A stretch of DNA of 64,000 nt from CALRQJ02 sp943370285 (GTDB lineage Bacteria > Bacteroidota > Bacteroidia > Chitinophagales > Chitinophagaceae): the NCBI GenBank assembly GCA_943370285.1, contig CALRQJ020000007.1, positions 124,001 through 188,000 on the forward strand. Direction: 5' to 3'. Within the stretch, counting starts at the first letter, position 1. Every line of letters starts with the position of its first letter. Of this stretch, positions 1-8,625 are shown one piece after another. Both the position numbers and the translations under genes were made by a program. Under the pieces are notes generated by a model that saw only the letters and a list, made by a program, of their open reading frames with translations, was not told where the DNA came from and did no database searches.

Positions 1-936
1 CCTATCGGTTAAATGAATAATATCTTCTTTGTTCATATGCTTCCAAGTATCCCATCTAAAAGCATCTACTCCCATTTGAATATATTGGGCATAAGCATTA
101 TACATATAATCTCTAACCACTGTAGAGCCGGTATGTAAATCAGGACAATCATCGCTAATGCCTCTTTGATAACAGTTGGTGGTATCATCCCAACCTTGTA
201 CAAAACCATTGCCGCTGTGGTGAAACCAATTTGGGTCAGAGGTGTTAACAAACGCCTCTGTGCCGGGCCAATTATAAGCCGCTAAATTTTGATTGTATGG
301 CGCAGGCATTTTAGCCAAATTAGCCCTGCTCCAACGTTTGCCGTCATCGGGGTTTGGGGTTAAACCATCGTACTCCCAATTCGGATTATCTTGTAAAACA
401 TTGCCATTTAAATCTTTGCCCCAAGGTTTAGTGGGGTCAGTATTGTACTTCAATTCCGATACGCCTTTTATACCATATCTTCCACTATGATTAGTTACAA
501 TATCTAACACCAATTTCATGCCTTTGGCATGTACCGCATTAATCAAATCTTGAAAAGTAGCACCCGGACTTTCTAATCTCGTATCAATTTTTGTAAAATC
601 CCAAGCATGGTAGCCATGATAGTCTAATGGACTTCTATTCTGCACCACAGGGTTAATCCAAATAGCGGTAAAGCCCATGTCTTTGATATAATCTAATTTT
701 TGAATTAGTCCTTTAAAGTCACCACGCCATGTCACATCTTTTGGGTCGGTGATATTCGCATTGTTCACTCCCGGAATATAAGAGCACCATTCATTAGGGG
801 CATTATTGGTACTATCGCCATCAAAAAACCTTGGCGTTAATAAAAAATAGATGGTTTCTTTTCTAAAATCAACTTGTGCAATAAGGGTTGGTACACATGC
901 AAATAGTAAGACTATTGCTAGCAGCAGTTTTTTCAT
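1..936 (-). CDS. Alpha-amylase family glycoside hydrolase (GH13), 5' part only
   Basis: The minus-strand frame opens with ATG at 936-934 and stays open for 312 codons to the left edge, so the C-terminal part lies outside the window. Residues 1-21 form a signal peptide (MKKLLLAIVLLFACVPTLIAQ), so the enzyme is exported. A GH13 TIM barrel follows: region I reads DIVTNH at residues 145-150, and region II reads VDAFRWDT near 290-297, with Asp296 as the predicted catalytic nucleophile. GH13 enzymes cleave or transfer alpha-glucosidic bonds of starch-like glucans. The acid/base Glu of region III is beyond the window. The gene is divergent from the YyaL-like gene, with a small palindrome in between. 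Family assignment is firm; exact specificity (amylase, pullulanase or glucosidase) cannot be read here. Confidence 0.9.
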   Translation of the reverse strand, partial: MKKLLLAIVLLFACVPTLIAQVDFRKETIYFLLTPRFFDGDSTNNAPNEWCSYIPGVNNANITDPKDVTWRGDFKGLIQKLDYIKDMGFTAIWINPVVQNRSPLDYHGYHAWDFTKIDTRLESPGATFQDLINAVHAKGMKLVLDIVTNHSGRYGIKGVSELKYNTDPTKPWGKDLNGNVLQDNPNWEYDGLTPNPDDGKRWSRANLAKMPAPYNQNLAAYNWPGTEAFVNTSDPNWFHHSGNGFVQGWDDTTNCYQRGISDDCPDLHTGSTVVRDYMYNAYAQYIQMGVDAFRWDTWKHMNKEDIIHLTDR

Positions 937-977
937 GCAAGCATCGTTTGGATAAAAATAAAGGTTTTTTGATGTAA

Positions 978-994
978 TGTGTAAATAATACACA
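978..994. promoter_or_regulatory. Perfect 6-bp inverted repeat between divergent genes (candidate operator)
   Basis: TGTGTA-N5-TACACA (17 bp, TGTGTAAATAATACACA) lies 41 bp upstream of the GH13 start and 65 bp upstream of the YyaL-like start. Its size and position suit a dimeric repressor or activator of the divergent pair. No second copy was found nearby and no regulator gene is in the window, so function is inferred only. Confidence 0.35.
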
Positions 995-1059
995 AAAACT
1001 TTTTTATAGTTTTAGAGTTGTAGTTTGGTCTATTGTATCTTTCCACTTTACAGATTATT

Positions 1060-3105
1060 ATGGCTCAACATTCATTTACCAATCGCTTAATTCAAGAAAC
1101 AAGTCCGTATTTGTTGCAGCATGCCCACAATCCCGTGGATTGGTATCCTTGGGGTGAAGAAGCTTTGGCTAAAGCAAAAGCCGAGCAAAAACCTATTTTA
1201 GTAAGCATTGGTTATGCGGCTTGTCATTGGTGTCATGTAATGGAAAGAGAAAGTTTTGAAAATGAAGCCACCGCAACATTGATGAATGAGCATTACATCA
1301 ACATTAAAATTGACCGAGAGGAAAGGCCTGATTTAGATCATATTTACATGGATGCTGTTCAAGCCATGACTGGCAGTGGTGGTTGGCCGCTGAATGTTTT
1401 TTTAACTCCCGATGCAAAACCTTTTTTTGGCGGTACTTATTTTCCACCGGTGAAAGCATATAACCGCCAAAGTTGGACAGATGTACTTTTAGGTATTCAT
1501 CAGGCATGGAAAGAAAGGCAAACGGAAATTGTAAGTCAAGCAGAGAATTTGACCGCACATATTTTCAAATCCAATCAGTTTGCATTGAGTAATGCGGGGG
1601 CAGATAGTTTATTTACCAACGAAAGCTTGGAACTTATTGCAACCAATATGCTGAAACAAGCCGATACTGTTTGGGGTGGATTTGGAAATGCTCCAAAATT
1701 TCCGCAAACATTTTCCATTCAATTTTTGCTGCGGCATTATCACTTCACTAAAGATGAAGTGGCACTACAACAAGCTTTATTGAGTTTGGATAAGATGATT
1801 TATGGCGGCATTTATGACCAATTAGGTGGCGGATTTGCCCGTTACAGTACCGATAAAGAATGGTTAGCACCCCATTTCGAAAAAATGCTGTACGACAATG
1901 CGCTGCTAATTAACGTCATGGCAGAGGCATTTCAATTGACCAAACTGCCGTTATATAAAGCCACCATCGAACACACCATAGCTTTTCTTGAAAGAGAAAT
2001 GTTAGACGCAAATGGCGGCTTTTATTGTGCTTTAGATGCTGATAGTGAAGGTGTTGAAGGAAAATTTTATACTTGGAGTAAGGCTGAGATAGAAGAAATT
2101 TTAGGCGTAGATGCTGCCATTTTCTGCGATTATTACGATGTATCAGCATCGGGCAATTGGGAGCATACCAACATTTTATGGGTTCAACAACCATTGGCTG
2201 AATTTGCAATTAAAAAGGGAGTAACTGAGGCTGATTTAACCGTGCTACTCAAAGTATGTGCAGACAAATTGCTAGCTGAAAGAGACAAAAGAATTCGACC
2301 CCAAACAGATGATAAAATTTTACTCGGTTGGAATGCTTTGCTAATTACAGCACTTTGTAAAGCCAATGCTGCCATAGGCAATGAACGATTTAAAGAACTA
2401 GCAGTAAATACACTTGCTTTTCTTGAGGAAAAATTCTTTAATCAAGAGCATCAAGAATGGCATCATACCTATAAAAATGAAGCAGCAAAATACCCTGCAT
2501 TTTTAGATGATTATGCTTACCTCATTCAAGCCTACATTCACTTGCAAGAAGTTACCGGAGATGCCAATTATATCCATAAAGCCATTGATTTAACAACGTA
2601 TGTTGTACTGCATTTCTCAACAGAAGATCATTCCTTTTTTTACTATACTCATCAACAACAAACAGATGTAATCGTACGCAAAAAAGAAGTGTATGATGGT
2701 GCAACACCAAGCGGCAATGCAATAATGGCATTAAACCTATATTACTTGGGATTGATTTGGGATAATAGTGAATGGACAAAAAGAGCAATATCAATGATTT
2801 CGGCAACCGGCAATGGAGCCATAAAATACCCGACATCTTTTGGTGTTTGGGCTGCTTTACTGCAAATATTGGCTGTTGGGCTGCAAGAAATTGCCATTGT
2901 GGGAAAAAATTACGCAAACGTTACCAATGCAGTTTTAGGTTTATATATTCCAAATAAAATTGTGCAATCTTCGGAGAATGAAAATCCATCAATGCCTTTA
3001 CTGGCGGGCAAAGTAGCACAAGAAGAAACAGCAATTTATGTATGTAAAAACTACCGTTGTTCGCAACCGGTGTACAGCATTGAAGCATTAAAAGCACTCT
3101 TGTGA
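1060..3105 (+). CDS. Thioredoxin-domain protein of the YyaL / DUF255 (spermatogenesis-associated 20) family
   Basis: This is a 681-residue protein. Residues 1-170 form the DUF255 thioredoxin-like domain with an AACHWCHVM motif (Cys55 and Cys58) and the family hallmark GGWPLNVFLTPD-GTYFPP. The rest is an (alpha/alpha)6 barrel resembling N-acyl-glucosamine 2-epimerase/cellobiose epimerase folds (GGIYDQLGGGFARYSTD, HFEKMLYDNALL). I chose the ATG at 1060 (MAQHSFTNRLIQETSPYLLQHA) because the family starts there; an upstream ATG at 1033 adds nine unlikely residues. The molecular role of this widespread family is poorly known; a redox or sugar-related function is inferred. It is a single-gene unit, divergent from the GH13 gene. 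Confidence 0.9.
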   Translation: MAQHSFTNRLIQETSPYLLQHAHNPVDWYPWGEEALAKAKAEQKPILVSIGYAACHWCHVMERESFENEATATLMNEHYINIKIDREERPDLDHIYMDAVQAMTGSGGWPLNVFLTPDAKPFFGGTYFPPVKAYNRQSWTDVLLGIHQAWKERQTEIVSQAENLTAHIFKSNQFALSNAGADSLFTNESLELIATNMLKQADTVWGGFGNAPKFPQTFSIQFLLRHYHFTKDEVALQQALLSLDKMIYGGIYDQLGGGFARYSTDKEWLAPHFEKMLYDNALLINVMAEAFQLTKLPLYKATIEHTIAFLEREMLDANGGFYCALDADSEGVEGKFYTWSKAEIEEILGVDAAIFCDYYDVSASGNWEHTNILWVQQPLAEFAIKKGVTEADLTVLLKVCADKLLAERDKRIRPQTDDKILLGWNALLITALCKANAAIGNERFKELAVNTLAFLEEKFFNQEHQEWHHTYKNEAAKYPAFLDDYAYLIQAYIHLQEVTGDANYIHKAIDLTTYVVLHFSTEDHSFFYYTHQQQTDVIVRKKEVYDGATPSGNAIMALNLYYLGLIWDNSEWTKRAISMISATGNGAIKYPTSFGVWAALLQILAVGLQEIAIVGKNYANVTNAVLGLYIPNKIVQSSENENPSMPLLAGKVAQEETAIYVCKNYRCSQPVYSIEALKALL

Positions 3106-3395
3106 CAAATATTTATCTGGGTAGAATAAATTCTACAAACCGAATAAATCTTATGTTGCACTTTCGGTAGCTAAAAGAAAGTCCGTTAAATATGCGTTAA
3201 TTGGCGTCCTTATGGATAAAAATATCGTCTGAATTGCTGAATATTACAGTCACTTCTGCATGATTAGACCGCTACATTAAAACATTTACGATACTTTGGT
3301 TTTTAGGCTTCTGTTAACACAATATACCGAAGCATAGACCGTTTTAGAGAGTTTTAGCTAATTCCGTTTAGAATTTTTAATAACTTCTGTATGGC

Positions 3396-3431
3396 TTTGT
3401 CAAATAAATTATTTCGCTACATTTGCTCAAT
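3396..3431 (+). promoter_or_regulatory. Bacteroidota-type promoter of gldKLMN
   Basis: TTTG at 3396-3399, an 18-nt spacer, then TACATTTG at 3418-3425 match the TTTG / TAnnTTTG consensus of the Bacteroidota housekeeping sigma factor. Transcription should begin near 3431, giving a leader of about 23 nt before the gldK ATG at 3454. The promoter overlaps a longer alternative gldK reading frame starting at 3391, which argues for the later start. The rest of the 348-nt gap from 3106 shows no other recognisable gene or repeat. Confidence 0.75.
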
Positions 3432-3453
3432 ACCCTCTAATCATCTAGATAGA

Positions 3454-4734
3454 ATGAATAGTAAATTAATTGCAATTTCAGCATTATCAGTTCTGGCCTT
3501 GGGATTTGCCGGCTGTGGTAAAAAAGGTAAAGTAAAGGGAGTTCCCGATAACGGTCAGTTAGTAGGGGTATCACCTAGTTCTAGGGCAAGCATGGGCAAG
3601 CCCTTAGGAATGGTCTATGTACCACCCGGAACCTTTCACATGGGTCCTAGTGACGAAGACGTTAACTTTAACTTCACAGCTCGTAATAAGCAAGTGTCTA
3701 TTAACGGATTTTGGATGGACGCTACAGAAGTAACCAACAACGAATACCGCCAGTTTATTGGTTGGGTGAGAGATTCTCTTGCCGCCAAAGAATTGAACTA
3801 TGGTAAAGAAGTAGACGGAACTTTTGTAGTTGATTGGAAAAAAGCCAAGACTATTAAGTACGCTGACAAATCTACCTTGGAAAAAATCTCTAAATTAACC
3901 CTTACCCCAGACAACAGATTGTATGGTAAAAATGAGGTTGACCCGGAGAAATTATTGTTTAGAGTGGAGTATTTTGACCTTAAAGAAGCTGCTAAGCTGG
4001 AAAATAAAGGCAAACCCCGTCAAACATTTATCGTACGCTACGACGAAAAAGTATATCCTGATACCTTGGTTTGGATGAGAGACTTCTCTTACTCTTACAA
4101 CGAGCCAATGACAAAAAGATATTTTGCTCACCCATCTTTCGGTAACTACCCGGTAGTTGGTGTAAGTTGGAAACAAGCCATGGCTTTTTGCCGTTGGAGA
4201 AGCAAATACATGAATGATTACCTCGAAAAGAAAAAGAAAGCGGTAGAAAGTGATTACCGTCTTCCAACAGAAGCCGAGTGGGAATATGCTGCGAGAGGTG
4301 GTCGTACACAATCTATGTATCCTTGGGGTAACTACTACACAAGAAATAAGAAAGGTTGCTTGTTAGCTAACTTCAAGCCGGGTCGTGGTAACTACGCCGA
4401 AGACGGTGGTTTCTACACTGTTAGAGCAGATGCTTACTGGCCTAATGATTTCGGTCTATACAATATGGCCGGAAACGTATCTGAGTGGACTTCCTCTTTA
4501 TATTATGAAGGCGGTTATAATTTTCAGCATGATATGAATCCAGACATTCGTTACGATGCCAAAGATTCAGATCCTCCCCGTATGAAACGTAAAGTAGTAC
4601 GTGGTGGTAGTTGGAAAGATGTGGCTTATTTCCTACAGTCTGGCACAAGAAATTACGAATATCAAGACACTGCAAAAAGCTACATTGGCTTTAGATGTGT
4701 CATTGATTTACCGGCTATGATGAAAAGACGTTAA
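3454..4734 (+). CDS. gldK: Gliding motility / T9SS ring lipoprotein GldK
   Basis: This 426-residue protein is the first gene of gldKLMN. It has a lipoprotein signal peptide (MNSKLIAISALSVLALGFAGC, lipobox FAGC). A formylglycine-generating-enzyme-like (FGE-sulfatase, SUMF1) fold follows: PPGTFHMGPSD near 50, FWMDATEVTNNEYRQF near 85, RLPTEAEWEYAARGG near 270, YNMAGNVSEWTS near 335, and a C-terminal GGSW-GFRC. In the T9SS, GldK (PorK) and GldN (PorN) form the large periplasmic ring at the outer membrane. The start at 3454 gives a clean lipoprotein signal just behind the promoter; a start at 3391 would overlap the promoter. It is not expected to be catalytic. Confidence 0.96.
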   Translation: MNSKLIAISALSVLALGFAGCGKKGKVKGVPDNGQLVGVSPSSRASMGKPLGMVYVPPGTFHMGPSDEDVNFNFTARNKQVSINGFWMDATEVTNNEYRQFIGWVRDSLAAKELNYGKEVDGTFVVDWKKAKTIKYADKSTLEKISKLTLTPDNRLYGKNEVDPEKLLFRVEYFDLKEAAKLENKGKPRQTFIVRYDEKVYPDTLVWMRDFSYSYNEPMTKRYFAHPSFGNYPVVGVSWKQAMAFCRWRSKYMNDYLEKKKKAVESDYRLPTEAEWEYAARGGRTQSMYPWGNYYTRNKKGCLLANFKPGRGNYAEDGGFYTVRADAYWPNDFGLYNMAGNVSEWTSSLYYEGGYNFQHDMNPDIRYDAKDSDPPRMKRKVVRGGSWKDVAYFLQSGTRNYEYQDTAKSYIGFRCVIDLPAMMKRR

Positions 4735-4807
4735 TGCTTATGTTTTCTAACGAAAACTTAAAAAAACGACAAACGCTCTTGTATCAACTCATTTAACAAA
4801 AACTTAG

Positions 4808-4835
4808 TGTGGGGATGATGTACCTTGTCCCCACA
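4808..4835 (+). promoter_or_regulatory. Hairpin in the gldK-gldL spacer
   Basis: TGTGGGGA (4808-4815) pairs with TCCCCACA (4828-4835) around a 12-nt loop. No T-run follows, so this is not a typical terminator. It sits in a 152-nt spacer inside an otherwise compact operon and could be an mRNA processing or stabilising element. Confidence 0.4.
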
Positions 4836-4886
4836 TAACTCTTCCATAATTTTCATTAACGTTAACCCCTTTAAACAGTTTATTTT

Positions 4887-5633
4887 ATGTCTTCAGGTGT
4901 ATCCCCCGCAACCAATCGTCTCGTAAACGTCATCGTATGTGTTGGTGCTGCAGTAGTAATTTTTGGTGCATGGGCCAAAATTCTTCACAAATCATTCGCT
5001 GATATTATGCTTACTGTAGGGTTGCTTACAGAGGCTGCTATCTTCTTAGTTTATGCTATTTTGCCACCACCAGATGCCGGAGCTCCTGCTGTTGCTACAC
5101 CAAGTGGAAATCCTGCTTTAAAGAGCATGGAGAAAATGTTGGAAGAAGCAGACATCACACCTGCTAACTTATCTAAATTGAGCAGTGGTTTCAAGAAATT
5201 AGAAACAACAGTTGGTCAAATTGGAGAAATTGGTGATGCGGTAAAAGCTACCAACGATTATACGTCAAAAACAAAAGAAGCAGCAGTTGCTTTAAATCAA
5301 GTGAAAGATGCTTACACACATGCTGCAACTTCAATGGCGGCTTTCAATAATGCATCTGACAGTACTAAACAGTTTCATGATCAAGTACAGGTAATGACCA
5401 AAAACTTGACTTCATTGAATACAATATATGAAATGGAATTACAGGAAAGCAACAACCACTTGAAAGCGTTGAACCAGTTTTATGGTAAACTCAATCAGGC
5501 TGCTGCTGCCATGACAACAACTGCTGATGATGCTCAAAAAGCAAAAGAGCAAATTGCTGCATTGGCTACCAACTTAGGTAAACTAAATAGCATTTACGGC
5601 AATATGATTGCTGCAATGCAAGGAAGAGCCTAA
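4887..5633 (+). CDS. gldL: T9SS inner-membrane motor protein GldL
   Basis: This 248-residue protein has two N-terminal membrane helices (about 14-34, VNVIVCVGAAVVIFGAWAKI, and 38-58, DIMLTVGLLTEAAIFLVYAI) and a long cytoplasmic, Ala/Lys/Glu-rich helical tail. GldL with GldM forms the proton-driven rotary motor of gliding and T9SS; the stator ring is made of GldL, whose conserved acidic residue in the second membrane segment (the Glu of LLTEAAIF) fits the proposed proton path. It lies between gldK and gldM with the canonical order. Assignment is firm from topology, length and position. Confidence 0.96.
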   Translation: MSSGVSPATNRLVNVIVCVGAAVVIFGAWAKILHKSFADIMLTVGLLTEAAIFLVYAILPPPDAGAPAVATPSGNPALKSMEKMLEEADITPANLSKLSSGFKKLETTVGQIGEIGDAVKATNDYTSKTKEAAVALNQVKDAYTHAATSMAAFNNASDSTKQFHDQVQVMTKNLTSLNTIYEMELQESNNHLKALNQFYGKLNQAAAAMTTTADDAQKAKEQIAALATNLGKLNSIYGNMIAAMQGRA

Positions 5634-5641
5634 TTGGTTTA

Positions 5642-5665
5642 CACCGAATACCAAGAGTTTCGGTG
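5642..5665 (+). promoter_or_regulatory. Hairpin in the gldL-gldM spacer
   Basis: CACCGAA (5642-5648) pairs with TTCGGTG (5659-5665) around a 10-nt loop, with no T-run after it. It mirrors the hairpin in the gldK-gldL gap. A role in tuning message stability of individual cistrons is inferred. Confidence 0.35.
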
Positions 5666-5707
5666 GGTTGAAAACATTATCTGTAATCTTTAAATTTTGT
5701 AAACACA

Positions 5708-7243
5708 ATGTCTCTACCTAAAGAGCCGCGGCAGAAGATGATTAACATGATGTACCTGGTGCTTACCGCACTACTGGCGCTGAATGTGTCTGCCGAAATT
5801 TTAAATGCCTTCAAAACCGTAGATGGTAGTCTTGGCAATGCCAACAAAACCATCGAGGATAAGAACGCATCTATATTTAAATCATTCCAAAAGAAATTAG
5901 AAGATCCAAAAAGTGCCGATAAAGCTAAAATTTGGATGCCTAAAGCACAACAGGCTCAAGCGCTGACTAAAACTTTGTTTGACTATATCGAACAATTGAA
6001 GCAGGGGTTGAAAGTAGAAGCTAAATTAGATCCTAAAACCGGTGATTTCCGGATGGATGATATTGATGCTCCTACTCGTTACTTTGTTCAATCTAAAGCG
6101 GATGGCGGACAAGCAAAAGGGGCTGAGTTATTAAAGAAATTAACTGATTTCAAAGCTCAATTACTGGCTATTGATCCTGAAATTGCTGCTGAATATGGTA
6201 AAATCTTGCCTGTTGATGTATCTGTTCCAAAAACAGAAAGTGCCGGTAATAATGATTGGGCTTCGGCTTATTTCCGTATGACACCTGCAATTGCGGCTAT
6301 CACAATGTTAAGTAAGTTTCAAAACGACATTAAGAATAGTGAAGCCATGGTGGTTGATTTTTGCCACCGTAAAGTGGGTGAAGTTGAAGTAATCTATGAC
6401 CAATTCAAAGTATTTGCAGGTACTAACTCTCAGTATTTAATGCCGGGTCAAGAATTGCAAATCACTGCAGGTATTGGTTCATTCTCTTCAAAAGCACAGC
6501 CAAGTGTAAGTGTTGATGGTGCTTCAGTTTCTATAGGACAAGATGGCGCAGCTTTATACAAAACAACTGTTGGAGGTCCAGGTTCGTATACCAAAAAAGT
6601 GGTCATCAACTTTGTTAAGCCCGATGGTACAAAAGGTACAGAAACCAAAGATGTACAATATACTGTAGGTTCACCAACCGGTATCTCTGTAAGTGCCGAT
6701 GCGGTTAAAGTATTATACATTGACTTAGATAACCCTATTTCTATTCAAGGTGGCGGTGTAGGTGCGGAAAGAGTACAAGCCAATATCAACAATGGTAGCT
6801 TAGCTAACAATGGTAATGGTAAATACACAGCTCGTCCGGAAACACCGGGTAAAGCCACCATCAATGTAACTGTTGATGGAAGAGCTACACCATTTGAATT
6901 TAGGGTGAAGAATGTACCAAGCCCGATTGCAATGGTTGGTGCAAATGAAGGTGGTCGAGTACCAGCCAATGTTATCAAAGCTCAGGTGGGTGTTCGTGCC
7001 GATTTAAGAGATTTTGTTTTTGAAGGCGTTAAGTTTGATGTAGTTGGATTTACGGTTTATGCAACAGGTGCAGGTTTTCCTAATCCTGGTATTTCACCTA
7101 ATGCAGGTGCATACTTTAATGAAGATTCAAAGCGAATTTTAAATAAACTTCAACCTGGTAGTACCCTTGTAATTGATGAAATTAAAGCGGTAGGTCCTGG
7201 GGGAACTAGAAAATTACAACCATTAGTATTTAACTGCTATTAA
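5708..7243 (+). CDS. gldM: T9SS motor / periplasmic shaft protein GldM
   Basis: This is a 511-residue protein. The N-terminus (MSLPKEPRQKMINMMYLVLTALLALNVSAEILNAF) is the conserved GldM signature: a short cytoplasmic stretch and a single membrane helix at about 14-32 that sits in the GldL ring. The periplasmic part contains the GldM D1-D4 beta domains, rich in Gly/Val, ending in FNCY. GldM transmits the motor's rotation across the periplasm to the GldK/GldN ring. It is spaced 74 nt from gldL and 21 nt from gldN, so it is part of the same operon. Confidence 0.97.
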   Translation: MSLPKEPRQKMINMMYLVLTALLALNVSAEILNAFKTVDGSLGNANKTIEDKNASIFKSFQKKLEDPKSADKAKIWMPKAQQAQALTKTLFDYIEQLKQGLKVEAKLDPKTGDFRMDDIDAPTRYFVQSKADGGQAKGAELLKKLTDFKAQLLAIDPEIAAEYGKILPVDVSVPKTESAGNNDWASAYFRMTPAIAAITMLSKFQNDIKNSEAMVVDFCHRKVGEVEVIYDQFKVFAGTNSQYLMPGQELQITAGIGSFSSKAQPSVSVDGASVSIGQDGAALYKTTVGGPGSYTKKVVINFVKPDGTKGTETKDVQYTVGSPTGISVSADAVKVLYIDLDNPISIQGGGVGAERVQANINNGSLANNGNGKYTARPETPGKATINVTVDGRATPFEFRVKNVPSPIAMVGANEGGRVPANVIKAQVGVRADLRDFVFEGVKFDVVGFTVYATGAGFPNPGISPNAGAYFNEDSKRILNKLQPGSTLVIDEIKAVGPGGTRKLQPLVFNCY

Positions 7244-7264
7244 TACCAATGTAAAGCGTTAGTT

Positions 7265-8395
7265 ATGAATAAGCAACTATTATCTTTAAGTTTAGCCCTG
7301 TTGGTGTTGGCCGTGGCAACTGTTGATGTTACCGCTCAAACCAAGCCAAAGCCAAAGCCAAAACCCAAACCGACCACTACTCGTACCCCAAAAACCAATA
7401 CGGGTTACAGTAGCGGCTATAGCTCTGGTTATGGTACACCGGCTACTACCAACAAACAAGATACTACAAAGAAAGCAGCAGCTAGTGGCTATACTTCCGG
7501 CTATAATACTCCGGCAGGATCAACGGCACCTGCTACCAATACACCAAAGAAAGCTGTTCCTTACGAATATGTAAAGTCTAGCGGCGGTTCCGGTATTGGT
7601 GATACGGTTAAGCCTTCATTAAGAGCAGATAATGCCATTGAAAAAAATTTGGTAAAAGACCGTTCTCCTTTGGCTTATGAGCATATTCGTGAAGATGATG
7701 CGGTGTACAAGCAGCGTGTATGGCGTGAAATTGATACCCGAGAAAAAATCAATTTACCTTTCCGTTATTCAGCTAATGAAGACAATGGTAACCAACGCTT
7801 TATTTCTATTTTGTTCGATGCTATCCAAGCAGGTAATGTAACCGCTTTCAATGGTGATGATGATCGTTTCACTACACCAATGACCAAGCAAATGGTTACT
7901 TCAAAAATTACAGGTGGTTTAGATACTATTCCGGTAACAGATTTGAATGGTGATATCATCAAATATGAAATTCGTCAAAAGCAAGTTAACCCAGATTCTA
8001 TCTATCGTTTCCGTTTAAAAGAAGAATGGATTTTTGATAAAGAATCTTCTAGAATGTTTGTTCGAATTTTAGGAATTGCACCTATTATGCCTCGCTACAC
8101 TTCAACCGGTATTTTTGTAGGTGATGAAATATTATTTTGGATTTATTATCCAGATGTTCGTCCAACATTAGCAAAATACGAAGTGTACAATGGTAAAAAC
8201 TTTGGTGGAAGAATGAGTTGGGAAGAATTGTTCGAAAGCCGTTTCTTCAGCAGCTACATCGTAAAGTCAACTTTAGATAATCCTTTTGACCGGGAGTTAA
8301 AAGAGTTTATTAAAGATCCTTTATTCCGTTTGTTAGAAGGCGATAACATCAAAGAAAGAATATTCAATTACGAGCAAGATTTGTGGGCTTATTAA
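7265..8395 (+). CDS. gldN: T9SS ring protein GldN
   Basis: This is a 376-residue periplasmic protein. The signal peptide (about 1-24, LLVLAVATVDVTAQ) is followed by a low-complexity Lys/Pro run (TKPKPKPKPKPT), then a Ser/Gly/Tyr-rich linker with repeated SSGY/TSGY units, and the conserved GldN domain from about 125 (KDRSPLAYEHIREDDAVYKQ... REIDTREKINLPF) to the C-terminus. GldN partners GldK in the outer-membrane-attached ring. It is the last gene of gldKLMN; a strong terminator follows at 8418. Confidence 0.96.
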   Translation: MNKQLLSLSLALLVLAVATVDVTAQTKPKPKPKPKPTTTRTPKTNTGYSSGYSSGYGTPATTNKQDTTKKAAASGYTSGYNTPAGSTAPATNTPKKAVPYEYVKSSGGSGIGDTVKPSLRADNAIEKNLVKDRSPLAYEHIREDDAVYKQRVWREIDTREKINLPFRYSANEDNGNQRFISILFDAIQAGNVTAFNGDDDRFTTPMTKQMVTSKITGGLDTIPVTDLNGDIIKYEIRQKQVNPDSIYRFRLKEEWIFDKESSRMFVRILGIAPIMPRYTSTGIFVGDEILFWIYYPDVRPTLAKYEVYNGKNFGGRMSWEELFESRFFSSYIVKSTLDNPFDRELKEFIKDPLFRLLEGDNIKERIFNYEQDLWAY

Positions 8396-8417
8396 TCTAA
8401 CTACAAATAAGATATAG

Positions 8418-8453
8418 AAAAGAGAGGTTGTACCAACAGCCTCTCTTTTTTTT
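8418..8453 (+). terminator. Rho-independent terminator of gldKLMN
   Basis: AAAGAGAGG (8419-8427) and CCTCTCTTT (8440-8448) form a 9-bp stem around a 12-nt loop, followed by an unbroken T-run. It lies 23 nt after the gldN stop. Confidence 0.9.
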
Positions 8454-8527
8454 GGCAAAACCTTGCCTAAAGCGGCTTATAAAAGCTATTTTTTTGTAAA
8501 AAGTAGAAAAAATACCTTTTTTAACTG

Positions 8528-8622
8528 TTGGTGAATTGGAACTAATAACTATCTTCGTTACGGTTTTTCATAGGATATTGGATTTTAAAAACGGGGCTGG
8601 ATGTTTATCCGGGCCCCTTTTT
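8528..8622 (+). ncRNA. Candidate small transcript between gldN and uvrC
   Basis: TTG at 8528-8530, a 19-nt spacer and TATCTTCG at 8550-8557 resemble a Bacteroidota promoter (one mismatch in TAnnTTTG). A terminator begins at 8593, so a transcript of about 55-60 nt starting near 8564 would fit. There is no open frame of any length. The promoter could equally drive antisense RNA into uvrC if the terminator is leaky. This is an inference from signal spacing only. Confidence 0.25.
8593..8622. terminator. Bidirectional terminator (uvrC side)
   Basis: GGGGC-TGGAT, a GTTT loop and ATCCGG-GCCCC form a 10-bp stem with a one-base bulge. T-runs are present on both strands (CCCCTTTTTATTTT on plus; CCCCGTTTTTAAAA on minus). 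It lies 3 nt downstream of the uvrC stop. Confidence 0.8.
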
Positions 8623-8625
8623 ATT

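Noticed and set aside
293..490. Plus-strand frame at the left edge
   Set aside because: It is antisense to the GH13 gene, whose motifs are clear.
1024..1043. TTTG and TATCTTTC as promoter of the YyaL-like gene
   Set aside because: Spacing is only 8 nt, far from the usual 17-23, so the pair was not listed as a promoter.
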